Source: Chrysomallon squamiferum (lineage: Eukaryota > Mollusca > Gastropoda > Neomphalida > Peltospiridae). From it: a stretch of DNA of 64,000 bases. Below, piece after piece: positions 14,301-28,534 of the stretch. Under the pieces are notes generated by a model that searched no databases, was not told where the DNA came from, and saw only the letters and a list, made by a program, of their open reading frames with translations. The number at the start of each line of letters is the position of its first letter. Within the stretch, counting starts at the first letter, position 1. The stretch is taken from assembly GCA_012295275.1 (NCBI GenBank), contig CM022671.1, positions 11,501,178-11,565,177 on the forward strand, read 5' to 3'. Made by a program: the position numbers and the translations under genes.

Positions 14301-15847
14301 TGGTTACTTTTGGTTTGTATATTTATTATTATTATTATTTTTTTTTTTTTAAAGAAATAGTGCATTGAATTGTTTCTGTTTTGTTTTGAATGATGAACAT
14401 AAATCACATGTTACTGACATTCATCCATCCATTCACCCTATGACCTGTCATCTATTCACCCATACATCCCTCCAACTACATATAAAATCATTTAGAAAAA
14501 AGATTTAAATTGATGGAAACATACAAAGAATATTAAAATTGTATTGTAAAAAAATATTAAAACACTGAAAATGTAGGATGGTATGTTATTGTGACTATAC
14601 TTACATATGAACTGAATGAATATTTAAACTTTGTGTACAATAACAAGGAGTGACATGCTATAGCAACTACATTGGTTGCTAACTAAAATACAGTTGTATC
14701 TCACTAATGTCATAAATAAAATTAATTCATAAATATTATATTGTCCAAAACTGTCCCCATTTGGATCTTGCAGAATTTGGTAACTTCTTATAGCAAATCC
14801 AAAATACTTCTTGTTTTAGGAATATTAATTATTTACATGCTGAAAGTATCACAGACTTGGGATTTCGGTTTACTTGAATTTTAATCTAAAATCAAATTAG
14901 ATGAAATGAAGAAACAGACCATAGCTTCTTTCTGCTTGAATTTTATATTACGTTTTCTTTTGTTGGCATATTTATTGGCATGGTAACCCTCTGCTGCGAG
15001 TTTAATCAATATCTTGAAATATTTCACAGTTCTTTTCTTTATTAAATCTTTCATCAGCTTCTGTTCTTCTCATAGGGAGCAATAATCAATAATTTAATTG
15101 TTTAAGAGATAGGCTGTATTAAAAAGTATATTGTATGTGTTGGGGAAATATTGATCATTCATGAAGTGGAATATAATTATGCTGATTGTTTCTGTGTCAT
15201 CTGAGATGACCTTGACCTCATGTGACAGACAGATGGATGCAGGCACACATGCAGGGAGATGAGAGAGTAAATTGCAGAGCAATGTTCTGCTCGTGCAGAG
15301 GAGAATCACAGAAGGGGGTGGCTGCCTCAACATGTCACTGGGGTAAGATCAATAATGTTACAGAAACGATGCTGAGACTTTCCCACTGATCCTTTTGTCT
15401 GCTAGGCCAAGGATTAGTGCAGCTGCTTTGTAGATGACTAGGCCAAATACTGCTCTTTGACAATTGCTTTATCCTCACCTAGGATGAAAATTGCTATGAC
15501 TGGTGTGTACTGTTTTGTTGATATCCAAAAATATTTGTGCTTTGGAACAGTATTATTAATATTTTAATAACTGTTTTTGTTATAATTTATATAAATATAA
15601 TTATTTTGTTCTGGTTTATTGCATGTGTAAAATCTCATTCATTGTTATAGTACTAGTTTACACACTCCTAATAAGAGATTTATTTCAGTGTTTGATTCAA
15701 GTATTTGTTACTGTCTTTGAGATTAGAAATTTTATCCATGCTTCATCTAATGTTTCTGATGTGGTGCACTTATTTTTCAAAATAATACTTGAGAGAATAA
15801 TCAATATTTATTTCCTGCTATTATAGAATTCTGTATGTGTCTGTACG

Positions 15848-15892
<45 letters not shown>

Positions 15893-18800
15893 TCTTTGCT
15901 TTTAATTAACCTAAAAATTTTTAGGATTAAAATAGTTTTATGCTAATGACACATATTGAGATAGATGTTACTAACAATTACGTTTTGGGGCCACAAATTC
16001 AAACCAGAATAAAATCATTTAAAATAAATAGCTGTTTAGTATCCCCTCACTAGATAGAATCACTGGATATATTTCTTTTTGACATTGTCAGGAACATCAC
16101 ATGAAATAAAATATATAATACCAGCCTTTTGTATTTCCACTTCAAGGTAGAGAGGAATATTTTAATTTTGGCTTTTCAAAAGTATTTTCACTAGATCTGT
16201 CTGCTATCTTTGTATGAAGTAACTATGGTGACAAATCATCCTGCCACCATTATGATTCATAATGACCTACAAGTTTAGTTTTTAAGATGTTATAATAGTT
16301 CTTTGTCAATGCTTTATTATGTTTTTTCTGGTTTATTTCTTTCCAGTTACGGGTGACGTTCTTTAAACCATTTGAATAAGGAAGTAAAAATGTTTCTGTT
16401 TCAGTTTATGTAGGAAAATAATTAACATGTCACTCAGCTTTCTAAATAGTTGACAGAATTTTACCAAGTGAACAGAAATACCACTTTTTGAAGTGAGAGC
16501 AATCCTGCTTAAAATAAAACAAGTGAAACTCATATTTTTCAACAAGATCTCTCAAGGAATGGGGTTTGCTACACCTCTCTAAATGATAGTGGAGTTTTCA
16601 CAGTAGTATTTTCAGTGAAGAAAGATTTATAAGGTAATTCACTTCCTTGTAACACATCAGAGCAACCTTTCTGAAACATCAGTTGAAATCATATAGGTTG
16701 GATTGTCTTTGTTTTATGTGTGTAGAGTTGTTGAAATAAAAATATTACTAACCTTTTCAACTGATTATAAGAGCATTCTGTGTTTTCAAAAAGTATTCTT
16801 GATTTTAATAGAGTGCTACTGGATTAGAATATTTTAAAATTTCATCAAATTTTAAAAATGCATTTTACACTCAAGTTGTCTGAGTAGCTTACAAATAAGA
16901 CAAAAATTATAATAACTATCTGTTTCATATGAAACTATATGCACTGTATTTTTAATGTCGAAGAAGAGAATATTGTGAACATAAAGCTCTATCTAATCAG
17001 TAAAGCAAGCACTTTATTAAACAAAAATTTTAAATTTATTTTTACATAAAGTTAAGTTTTCTTTGCTGGTTGAATAAAATGCAACCACACATGCAGTTCA
17101 GAATGAAGGAATTTTAAATAATATATATATATATAGATTTAAAAACTGAATACATTTTGTTCTTAATGTTATTAAGGTGTCAAACACATAAAAATATGAA
17201 TTTGAAAAACAAAACAAAAACAAAAACCTATCATGGTGGGCTCCATGTATGGATTAACACCATTTATTCACACACTTTACTACATAATTATAACAACAGA
17301 TATATCACAGGGCCTCAGGCTGGGATGAAATTTACTAAATGAACATTGCAGTTTAAAAGGGACATTTCTTGGAAGAAATAAAAACAGTGTCTGGTCTCTA
17401 ATTAAAAGTGTATGTGTGTGTTCCAGCCTGTCTCTGACTCTCTCTTTCTCTGACCTTTTGTTATACTCAGCCTGTCCTTTTGAAAACAAACAACTCAAGT
17501 GTGCCCACTGTTGATGGACTCCCGGGAATCTGGTAGAACTCCCAGTTTGTCTAAAGGCTAAATGTGGTTCAGTGGTCTTATTGACATGCTTGGTTTTACC
17601 TCAGTCATTATAATGAACTGTTTCAGATTATTTGGAAAGCAATTATTATTGTATAAGTACAGTAATATTTTGCTTAATCATAACCTGCTTTAACAATCTT
17701 TTTTCTTTACAAATTATATAAAGAGAAATTTAATAGTTAATTGCTCGAAATAAATGATACAAATGGATACAATGCATGTGTTTAAGTCTGTTTTCGTTTG
17801 TTTTTCGTTCATTCATAAGCTTCTCTCAGCTGTGTTGATCAGTTGACACATCATACATACATCTGATACTCTGATTCTCTTTTCTCTTCTGCATCGATTT
17901 AGACTTAAACTCATTTGTAATTTACCCTTCCAATATGTCAAAATGAATAACAGTATACCAGAAAATGCTGATGATAAAAAGAAATGGACGACAATAACTT
18001 TAGAAACCAAATACATTATCTTAAATGAAACCAAAACCCACAAAAATGAACCCACAATGAGCGGCATACAATTATTTCTTAATGTATTTGTATAAATTGA
18101 TTTGTAAATGATTTACTGTTTACTTAATATCTATAATCTATTAAATCATTTATGTCTAAACTGCCGTTTTATTTCTCCTTATTTCACCTTTTTTTTATTT
18201 TTATGTCACATTTCATCAGCTTTTAACCGTAAATCTATGTAAATTAGTCTCCCACTTAACTATCGGAAATTTGGAACCAACTACATCTTTAATCTGAGGT
18301 ATTATTGTAGTGTGGATATCGCTTATCGTATAAAGTATGCAAATATAACAAATATCAAAATAATCTATGTATCGAATATAGTGAATGTAAATAATTAAAA
18401 AAGAAGGTATTCATCTGAAAGTATTCCCAATGATTTGGTCCTTCATATAAACTTTTTCAGTCATAACCAAAGTATTTGCAGGTCATAATATCTTTAGGGT
18501 ACATACTATTAATATACTATGTCACATATAAGGTATAATATGTGCACAATGTGAATATGTATGTGTGCATAATGTAAATATGCTGAGTAACATATGTCTT
18601 GAACATGTTTAAGCTGAATATGGTTGAATTCGAACAGTTAATGATAAATGTAATGTTCAAATATTCTATTTACTGAATATAAGTAAATTACTTGTATGTA
18701 AAATAAGATTTTTTTAAAAATTATATTGTTGAATAAAATTAGTTATTTATAATAATATTTGTCATTTTCTTTTACAGTAGCAAGCCATGAGAATTAAAAA

Positions 18801-21800
18801 AAACGTGCCACTTTTTTCTTTTCTTTTATTCTTTTCGTTTTTTTTCTCTTTTTTTTAAATAGATGAAATTGATGTAAAATTGTTTATTATTGGTCAGTTG
18901 TTTTGTAACGGAAAGGAAATGTTTATGAATTAGAAATGACCAGGTTAAATAGTAATAATTATAATAATAATAATAATAATAGTAATAATAAGAATATGAA
19001 TAAGAATAAGAATACGAATAATAATAACGATAATAATAATAACAACAACAATAATAATAACAGTAATAATATTATAATAATAATGTTGATGATGATGATA
19101 ATGAGGAGGAGGAAGATGATGTTGATAATAATAAAAAAGTAAAAAATCTACAACAAAAGTGAATGCTTATTCTGCTTTCGTTTGATATTACATAATCGAT
19201 TTAGGAACAATACACTCCACCTCTGAATGGTAGAAAGAAACCAGATGTATGTACAGGCCAAGTTCATTATATACAGAGGTAATCAGGTATTGTGGAGGTT
19301 GAGTTTTTTCTACAAAATGGGAATTAGACAAACTGGGAATTCTATCAGATGGGAAGACACCCTGTTGACATGGCTTTGTTTGGTCAGCACACCGTGATAT
19401 TTAATGTGATAGCCTTGACTGCACAAACAGTTTGTGAGATGACGTTAAATATGTCTGCTTATTACAGTAGTGTGTGTCACTTTGCTGTTGTTAAATACCT
19501 GTCACTGTTAACTCAGCTGATTTATTTTACTGTATATTGCTGGGATAGAGCTACCTATCCATGTACCTGGATTTTACCTGTCTGGGTCTACATATAAAAG
19601 AAGATGTCCACTAAGTATCATCTATGGCACTGGTTTTCAACCTTTTTCATACTGTGACCCCTTATGACCTAATATGTCCAAGGACCCCTTTAAAAATTTT
19701 GATTCAATAATATGTAGGATTACCATATTTTCATCAACCAAAGACAGTACAAAAGGAATCTGTATTCACTATGACGGGTCCCAAACCTATCTACACATTT
19801 TTATTTATTCCTCTTTCCAAGGCAAGTTGAAAACGTCTAAAACATTACCTCACTCAAGAATGATTTTTTGAACAAACCATTCAAGACATTATATAAATTA
19901 GACCTACTGTTAAATTTGTTTTACCCACATTTTCACAAACAAAAATCAAAAGAAATTTTGTATTGGTCTGCCATATCTTTAGTCTTTTTTCTTCTCACAA
20001 TTATTCTATAAAGTGTACCTGTATTGATATAAATAAATACATTTAGCAAATAATGAAATATGACAGGAATATTGTATCATTTTAATACATAGATTTATCG
20101 GGGGGTGGGTTGAAGACCCCTGAAATACCAAATTATTTTACAATTATTCTATGTAAAATATCAGCTTCATTTGTTTTTAAAAAGCCACTGATGTTAGTTA
20201 AGCAGATAAACCTGAGATATTTATTATCTACCATTAAGATTGCATCGAAATGAATGATAATGTTGTTTTTTCTTTCTTTTTTGTATTTTTCTTTTTTTCA
20301 TTCATATATCTGTGTCTATTTTCCACCTGTATAGAGCCATGTAAATAAATCTGCAGTACTGATATTATTTATCTCATAAATCATTTTTGTTTGAATACCT
20401 AACCCTATCAGATATTGTCTTTCTGGACACTGTGTTTTTTGAATACTTAAACCCTATCAGATATTGTCTTACTAGACCCTGTGTGTGTGTTGTTTGAATA
20501 CCTAAACCTATCAGATTCTGTCTTACTGGACACTGTGTGTATGTGTTGTTCGAATACCTAAACCCTATCATATATTTTCTTATTGGACACTGTGTATGTG
20601 TTTTTTGAATACTTAAACCCTATCAGATATTGTCTTACTGGACACTGTGTGTATGTATGTGTTGTTTGAATACCTAAACTCTATCAGATTCTGTCTTACT
20701 GGACAAGTGTGTGTATGTGTTGTTGGAATACCTAAACCCTATCATATATTTTCTTATTGGACACTGTGTATGTGTTGTTTGAATACCTAAACGCTATCAG
20801 ATATTGTCTTACTGGACCCTGTGTATGTGTTGTTTGAATACCTAAACCTATCAGATATTGTCTTACTGGACACTGTGTGTGTGTTGTTTGAATACCTAAA
20901 CGCTATCAGATTCTGTCTTACTGGATCCTGTGTGTGTGTTGTTTGAATACCTAAATGCTATCAGATATTGTCTTACTGGACCCTGTGTATGTGTTGTTTG
21001 AATACCTAAACACTATCAGATATTGTCTTATTGAACACTGTGTGTGTGTGTGTGTTGTTTGAATACCTAAACCTATCAGATATTGTCGTATTGTGTGTGT
21101 GTGTTGTTTGAATGAATACCTAAACCCTATCAGATATTGTCTTACTGGACCCTGTGTGTGTGTTGTTTGAATACCTAACCTATCAGATATTGTCTTACTG
21201 GATATTGTCTTGTTTGGACACTAAACGCTATGTGTGTGTGTATATTGTTTGAATACCTAAATGCTATCAGATATTGTCTTATTGGACACTGTGTGTATGT
21301 ATGTGTTGTGATTAAGATAGATAATCTTGTCTTTGTTTAACACAAAACCTGGTTATGTATGAAACTGTTTCATTAGATAATTTAGCTATAGATATTTTTA
21401 TTAATGTACTAATTTCTGTTTGTATTTTAGTCTTTTCACCCATGTGATTTCTTTTTTAAATAGCAAATAATATTTTGGGGTGTTGCCAAAAAACCCATCT
21501 GGCACACAATGCCCCAGTAGAGGAGAATGTGTTGTCAAAGAGTTTATTTTTATATACTGTTTTGTACTATTACTCACAGCACAAAATATCTGCATAAACT
21601 ATATTTGTAACATTGTGTTTTTCAGTGACACTGCTTTCACATCACACAAGAGTGGTGTGTGTGTAATGACACCAAGTTAAATATAGCACTGATTCTTTTA
21701 GTAAAGGAAAATATTATTTTGTTTACTCATAGGAATCAGGTACAAATACAGGTATTTATTTTAGGATTTTTGTAATCAATTGTGACACTGACTTCATTAA

Positions 21801-24415
21801 AATGGGTCAGGATGTTAGCTAATAATAAATATAACAAATGGCTGTATAATTAAAGAATAGCAGTGCAAACTTTTTATAATTTATTAGGAACTAAAAATAA
21901 CTAGATAGATTCAAGACAGAATTAATATTAAGATATTTTATAACTCCTACCTAGCATAAGATTAATGATTTGGATTTTCATGATAAAGTTGATAATCTGT
22001 ATCATATTAGTCTATATCTGCTTATTTGAACCACCACAGTTTGAAATGCAGGGTTCACAGGGTAAAGTATACACAATAGAACAGTTTTCTTCTTTTTCCT
22101 GCCCTATTGAACATGATAGTACGTGAGAAAATATTCACAATCAATGCTTTTTAATAGCTCATTAGACTATTATAACTACTGTAAGATAAGCTCTTTCCTT
22201 TCTTTAGGAAGGTACATATAAAACATCCCTTTTTGCCAACTGATGGGAGTAACTGATGGGAGTAACCTGTGATCACGTTTTCTTTGTCATGTCTTTGTTA
22301 AATAAGAAATGTAAGATTGATAAAAATCAGAACAGGCTACATGTTGGTATTATCCCTGTAAAATTCTACATACAAAATGTATTTTGATGTTAATTATCTC
22401 TGCATTTATATGTTAATTTGAATACAGCAGTTTACCAAGCACATTGTTTAAAGAATAAAAGAAGTATATTTTGATTACAGCTCAAATTTAAATAATATTT
22501 GTAAATAAAGAGAAATAATGTAACAAATTATTTAACTCTGTATCATTTCAGAATACTGCTATGAAATGGAAAATAGCATTATTTTCGTAATGTGGAGTAT
22601 AATATTAAATTAAAAAATATTATATAGTCTTATTAAAAATGATATTGCTGTTAAGGGCAACTGTATATTTCAAGCATTTCTTTTCCTTTTCACCTTCACT
22701 ATCTAATTTTCCTAAATGATTTATATACACTGAAACTGGTGTGTTAATTGTAATACTAGGTTAGACATGCACTACTTGCGAACTTCCTTTTTTCAGACTT
22801 AACATAAATATTTCACTTTTATGATGACGTTTTGTCAAATACCACCACCCTCCTAAGCCTGTTAGATGAATTTTATCATATGTTATTGAAACTCCATTCT
22901 TTTTCTGGTGAGATAATTTATTAACATGTTTATGTTATTAATGAACCATGTGTACAAACACTGGGAAATGCACTCAATCTGAAAGAAACCCCATGTTTAG
23001 AACTACAGCTGAAATGATGATATTTAACAATTTTACCATTTAAATAGTCTGTCCTGGACTGTTATAGTTGATGAGTAAAGAAGACATTATCACAGTATAA
23101 CTGTTAGACATTCAAAAAACAATAGCTTTATTACACTGCCAGAAGGCAATGTTTAATACTTCAAGCACTGACTACATGGAAAATAACCAGTCTCTCCACT
23201 CAGTGTTTATCTTCACAACAGAAATTTACTGCTTGTTACCTCATCTGTGTGAAATGAGTGTGTGAACTAATTTTGAAAAACCCTTCAGTTTTTCAGTATA
23301 CTTTTCTTTTTTTTTTCTTTTTTTCAAATTGAACATATATTTTGTAAATAACTTTAATTTTGATAACAGCCTGTAGACAAAATGCCATTAACTCAAAGTA
23401 AACACTACACATTTTGTAAATTCTTTATCAAGCCCCTTGGACACATTGTCACTTTTACCAGTTGAACACTAGTTTGTCATCACATGGAGCTGTTGACTGC
23501 AGCTACACAGGGTATGAGCTGGTAGCAGAGACTGTACAGTGACAATGAGAGGGTCAGGATTCACTTCCGGGTCCAAATTGTCAGTTTGTGCATTACTTGA
23601 TGAAAAGTCACACACACTTACGTGAAGCACAGTCTGTTATCTGTAGGTAAAATTCAACTGCCATCCTCTTTGATACAAGTGAAGTCAGCAGCTGCAGAGT
23701 GGTGTCCTGGTGGTAAATTTATCTATCACAAAGGTATTTGATTACTAACACCTGTTGACCTTGATTCTTGAACAAGCGAAGTTACACTCAGTAAATTTAC
23801 TTTCTGTTGTATTAATAACGTACATTTAATGAGTACATTTACTCTGAGAATGTTTAATGAGAATGTTTAATGATATATATTGCATTGATAATGTAAATAA
23901 AAGATTATTGTTAAAAAGTTTTTTAAATAAATTGTGGACATGGAAACAGAATGTAATGGATAGATAACATCAAATCTAAAAGTAATTTGATATATCTTAG
24001 GTTATCTCTTGTTACCTATATCATCACAGATATATGTTATTTTAGATATATGAAATAAATATAAATGTATTTAAATTAAGTTTAAAATATATAACTTCTA
24101 TTTTACTAACTGGATTTATCAAAAGTAAATTTAAAGCAACTAGTAATTAAATGTATAAAGTTGTGTTAAACAAAATCATTGATTTAAGAAAAGAAAATAA
24201 CAAAATGGTTTGTTGAAATTTTAAGTCCTTTGAGAAAGTTGATGTATACATTAGTACCTACACTGACTTGTTCTGATTTATTCTGCCAATAAACATGATC
24301 ATATATTACTTTTTCATGATTGTTGTGACACTGCTAGATTTTATATTTTTTTACTACTTAAGGTAATGTTAGATTGTTGTATTTAAATGACAACAACAAC
24401 AACAACAACAACAAC

Positions 24416-24484
<69 letters not shown>

Positions 24485-27400
24485 CAATAAAGTTAATATT
24501 CTGAAAACAGTATAGTAAAGGTATTTCTCAGTAAAAGTAACGAGATATCAATGATTGTTTGAAATAAACTAGTGAAGATGTGTACCACAACTTTAACAAG
24601 AGAATGCTTTATCTTTCAATTTATTTTCTTTACTACCAACATGTTAAATAGTGAACTTGTCTGTAATGTAAGCAGATCCTGGCTGTGCAGTGTTTATAAT
24701 CACACACACTCACACACACCGTTTTTAATTCCATGTAGGTTTTTGTTAACACAACCAGTGTAGTTATTTTCATTTCACATTGGCCATGCTAAGTGTATTT
24801 ATTCTTACTATGTAATTTGATATGTTACTTAGACCAGTCTTTCGTGTTGTTTGGATACAGGTAGCCTAATGTTTATTTCCAGGTAACACTAATGCATTTA
24901 CACCAATTATGTTTTAGCTTGATAGTCAGTATTAACTTAATTCAGCAGTAAGATCAGATTTTTTTCAAATCAAATAATTAACTTGATGTTATGTAAATTA
25001 ATATAAATACCCCCATTTTAATCACTTAATTTTATATTTCATGCATTATTTTAAGAACCAGGCATGCATGTATTATCATAGGTCCCATATTTCATTATAT
25101 GTTTTTAGATCATCTCTTAAAACACCTGAAATGACTGCGTGAAGTCCTAAATATAAATACAGAACACTAAAGATAACTAAATAACATTTATCATAAAGGT
25201 TCATTTTATAAAAACACATAGTATTTGAGATATACCCCCAAAAAAAATTCCCATCTCTCATCTAAAATCATTCACAAGCTAATTTCAAATTTGAAAAACA
25301 AAATAACACACTGCAGTGAAGTTTTAAGTTAGATTAGACATTTTTATTGCTTGAATCAAACCACAGACATCACATGTCTTTTAAAATAGTATCATCTTAA
25401 CAATGAACTGATATAAGCCTAAACACCTCTTGAGAGGTTGTTCCGTTTCCTTCAAGAAGTATGTACATCTGATCAAGCAGATGTGTTGTACATACTGGTT
25501 TAAAATACACCCTGTGGTTTTTAAACTGTTGTGTTGCCTTTTATTCTTAATCTCATGAGGTATTTGCATTCACTAATCATGTTGTTCTGTTTAACTTACC
25601 TGCAGTCTGTTTGCCAGCTGTATACAAAAATACTGCATTCAAATTTGTTTGTTTGATTGGGGGGTCTTTTCTGCAGTGTAAAATTTGCATGCTAACCTAA
25701 TAGACTAAAAGTGTTTATAAACATTCCACTGCACAACAGAGATGTTCATTGTTGATATTATATGGTGAAAAATAAAAAAAGTCAAAGAAAAATGTGTTCA
25801 ACATGGCTGGTGTCAAAGCTTGCAGAGAAATATCTGTGTTTTCAGCAAACATTTGACATAGATTTTTTTATCATTCCAGCTCCATCGAAACCCAAGTTTT
25901 TAGAGAAGTTGATCACAGGAGTGGGGCTATCAAGGAAGACAGAGGACAAAGATAATCGAAATGGTGTGACTGGACATAATGGTCAATCTCAGACAGAAGA
26001 ACAGGGGATACAGACATCTGCAGATGATCTTGATTCTACCACGTCTGACGTGTGTCTGTTACACAAAACAGAGAGATTTCAGTTCATAAGCTCAGAAGGA
26101 TTCTGTCTAAATCATTCTGGATTTCTTAATTTAGAGGGTGCAGAAGGTTTGAGCACAGAATCTTGTGATTCAGATTTCTTGGACTCTAGAGGTGAGGGTA
26201 ATTCTTCTGAAGGATCTATTACACCAACTAATACCTCCCCATGCCAATGTTCCCCATCATCCTCTCCTAAAAGAACTTGGTCTACACCAGCATCACCATT
26301 AATTTCAGGATTTGTGAAACAGCAGTGTGTTAATTTTCATAAATTGTGTAGTGAGACTCATGACAATTCACTGTTTGCTTCTCAGCAGACAAGGACTAAG
26401 CAGCTCCTGGCTCAGTCTGCTCCACCTTCACCTTGTACCGAGAGTAAATCTTTTTACAGCTATCATTCTCAAAGACATCACTTTGACAAGTGTAACAGAG
26501 TACTGAAAGCATATTACAGCATTTCAAGGGATGAAAGATTTGCCAAATCAGTCATGTCAAAGGGATATGTTAAAGCATTAGTAGAGCGAATAGATCACTC
26601 TAAACTAAAGAAAGAGGATGAAAATGCAGAAGATTTGCCTTCTGTTTCAACAAAAGATGGTCCATACACTGAGACAGGAGACATTCAGACAAAAAACATT
26701 TCAAAAGCATCGCCATCATCAAAATCACGTAGACCTAAACCAGAAATTGATCGATCAAAAAAACCAAATTTATCAGTTAAATCAAAATCAGAAAGCAGCA
26801 GTTCAAATAATAAAACAACAAACTCAGCTGTTCAGGATGCTTCAAAGTCATTGTCCACAGTACAGAAGAATGTGAAGGAAAGTTCTAAGTTAGATAATCT
26901 GGAAATAAACCATACGGAGGAGACTGGGAGCAGAGACTCTGGATTTAACACTGGGGCTCCTCCACTCAGCCCTGCAGAGCTGTTTGATTCCAGCTGGTCT
27001 GAGTCAGACGATGCAAGTTTTGATGATTTCAGTGACTCGGATATTGAAGAGGAATACCAGATTGCTGTCAGTCAGAAGGTAAGTTTGAATAAAACACATA
27101 ATCTTCTCATAACTTCTTTCTCTAATGTTTTGTTGAGCTAAGGATTTTAACTGCTTTATATGAGGGAATTACAGAATGAATGAATGTTTAACAACTATAT
27201 GTTCTAGATTTATTAGCAGTTATTAGGAAAATGGGAAAATGTTTTGTTGTCAAAACTGAAAGTTGTGATTAATGACATTAAATTTTTCCTCAGTATTTAA
27301 AAAAAAAAAAATTATAATAATAAAAAAAGTAAACATATGGTATGATATTTAACAAAATTAAATGTTAAAAAACCCAGCTATTATATAGTTACAGATACTT

Positions 27401-28470
27401 TTAAAACAATGTTTATAAAATAGTGAAGTAATTCTCTTACTAATTTGTTTTTCATGACTTTAAGGTTTTAGGCAGTATATCTTAATTTCTAAAATATCAA
27501 AATTTATTTATATATTATTTACAAAATATTCACATACAACAAAGTGTGATCAAATACTAACAACTAAATTTGTTACATCATTTACTCCAAATATTATCTA
27601 TCTGAGACTGGCATTCTGAAAGAAGAATTCTGTTGTGAAGATCAATATGTTCAGATCAATAATGTGCCACGAAGTTGATGAATAAAATGTGTTCCTATTC
27701 TGATGTTAATTGCAAAATAACCTGAACCATGGCCTGTTTGAGAGAAACTGATTGAATGCTGGCACCAGGTTAATTCAGCCCTGAATCACTGTTTCTTCAA
27801 TGATGTTGCTAGAGCAAGAGTGTGAATCTACTTATAGGTTTATATTTCAAAGATTAATTATATGTTAAAGACCCAAAACTTACTTTGTCAGTCTATCGTA
27901 ATCAGTTTGGTTAATAACTGAACAGTGCTATTGTATTTAGTGAGAAATAATAACTAGTAATAAATTGTTGAAAGCATTTCTAACAGAAAATAAATGATGT
28001 TTTGTGATAACCTAATAAACATTAAGTCTTTAAGGTATTTTACCTCAGTGATGTTTTAAAATATGTAGTGGTTTCTTTTATCCTATAAGCTCATTATCAG
28101 ACATGGACATTAAACATGGGCTGTGAGAATGACATGTTAAGAGACAGGAACTGAGTTATATTGCAGGTGTGGCGTTTATACAGTCCACGCAGAGGTCAGA
28201 ACCTCAACCTATCATTCACTAACTTGATATCTTACATCATTCCTCATTTTCACAAAATAACTTGGATTTGAGCTCTAACTTAATCACAGAGTGCTTACTT
28301 AAAGGACTAATTATAGAGTGCTTTCATAAATATGTTTCAGTTGCTGATCTCCCTTGTTTGATGCACCTGTAAGTCTATACCAAAGAACATGATGTCAGCT
28401 TTCATTAGAAAAGTAAAGTCTATAAACAAGATCCCTTGTTAATAACTGAATGTATGTGTTTGTGTGTGCG

Positions 28471-28534
<64 letters not shown>

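Larger units (their letters stand above)
9988..25879 (+). other. Intron 3 (15.9 kb): repeats and mobile-element relics, no gene
   Basis: The largest intron. It contains (TTA)n at 10079-10141, a 36-base A run at 11283-11318, (CA)n at 15851-15890, an irregular AAT tract at 18951-19140, the hAT-like MITE at 19628-20122, the 16-copy minisatellite at 20389-21310, and (CAA)n(TAA)n at 24391-24484. Segments of ordinary complexity occur at about 15170-15480 and 23100-23760; I recognise no gene in them. Short open frames here lack start context, splice sites or recognisable protein character. Confidence 0.7.

Noticed and set aside
17550-17600. A-box-like TGGTTCAGTGG, possible third SINE
   Set aside because: No B box, no 3' module and no further similarity to the two SINE relics; a chance match is likely.
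18936-19142. Asn-rich open frame
   Set aside because: Translation of an imperfect AAT repeat.
20389-21310. CRISPR-like regular repeat array
   Set aside because: The whole approximately 55-bp unit is repeated, with no unique spacers; it is a eukaryotic intronic minisatellite.
23490-23580. tRNA-like words (GAGCTGGTAGCAGAG and GGATTCACTTCC)
   Set aside because: No acceptor or anticodon stem can be drawn and spacing is wrong; at most a very old SINE remnant.
26618-26875. Second 85-residue frame inside exon 4
   Set aside because: A shadow frame of the FGD exon; Gln/His/Lys-rich as expected for an out-of-frame reading.
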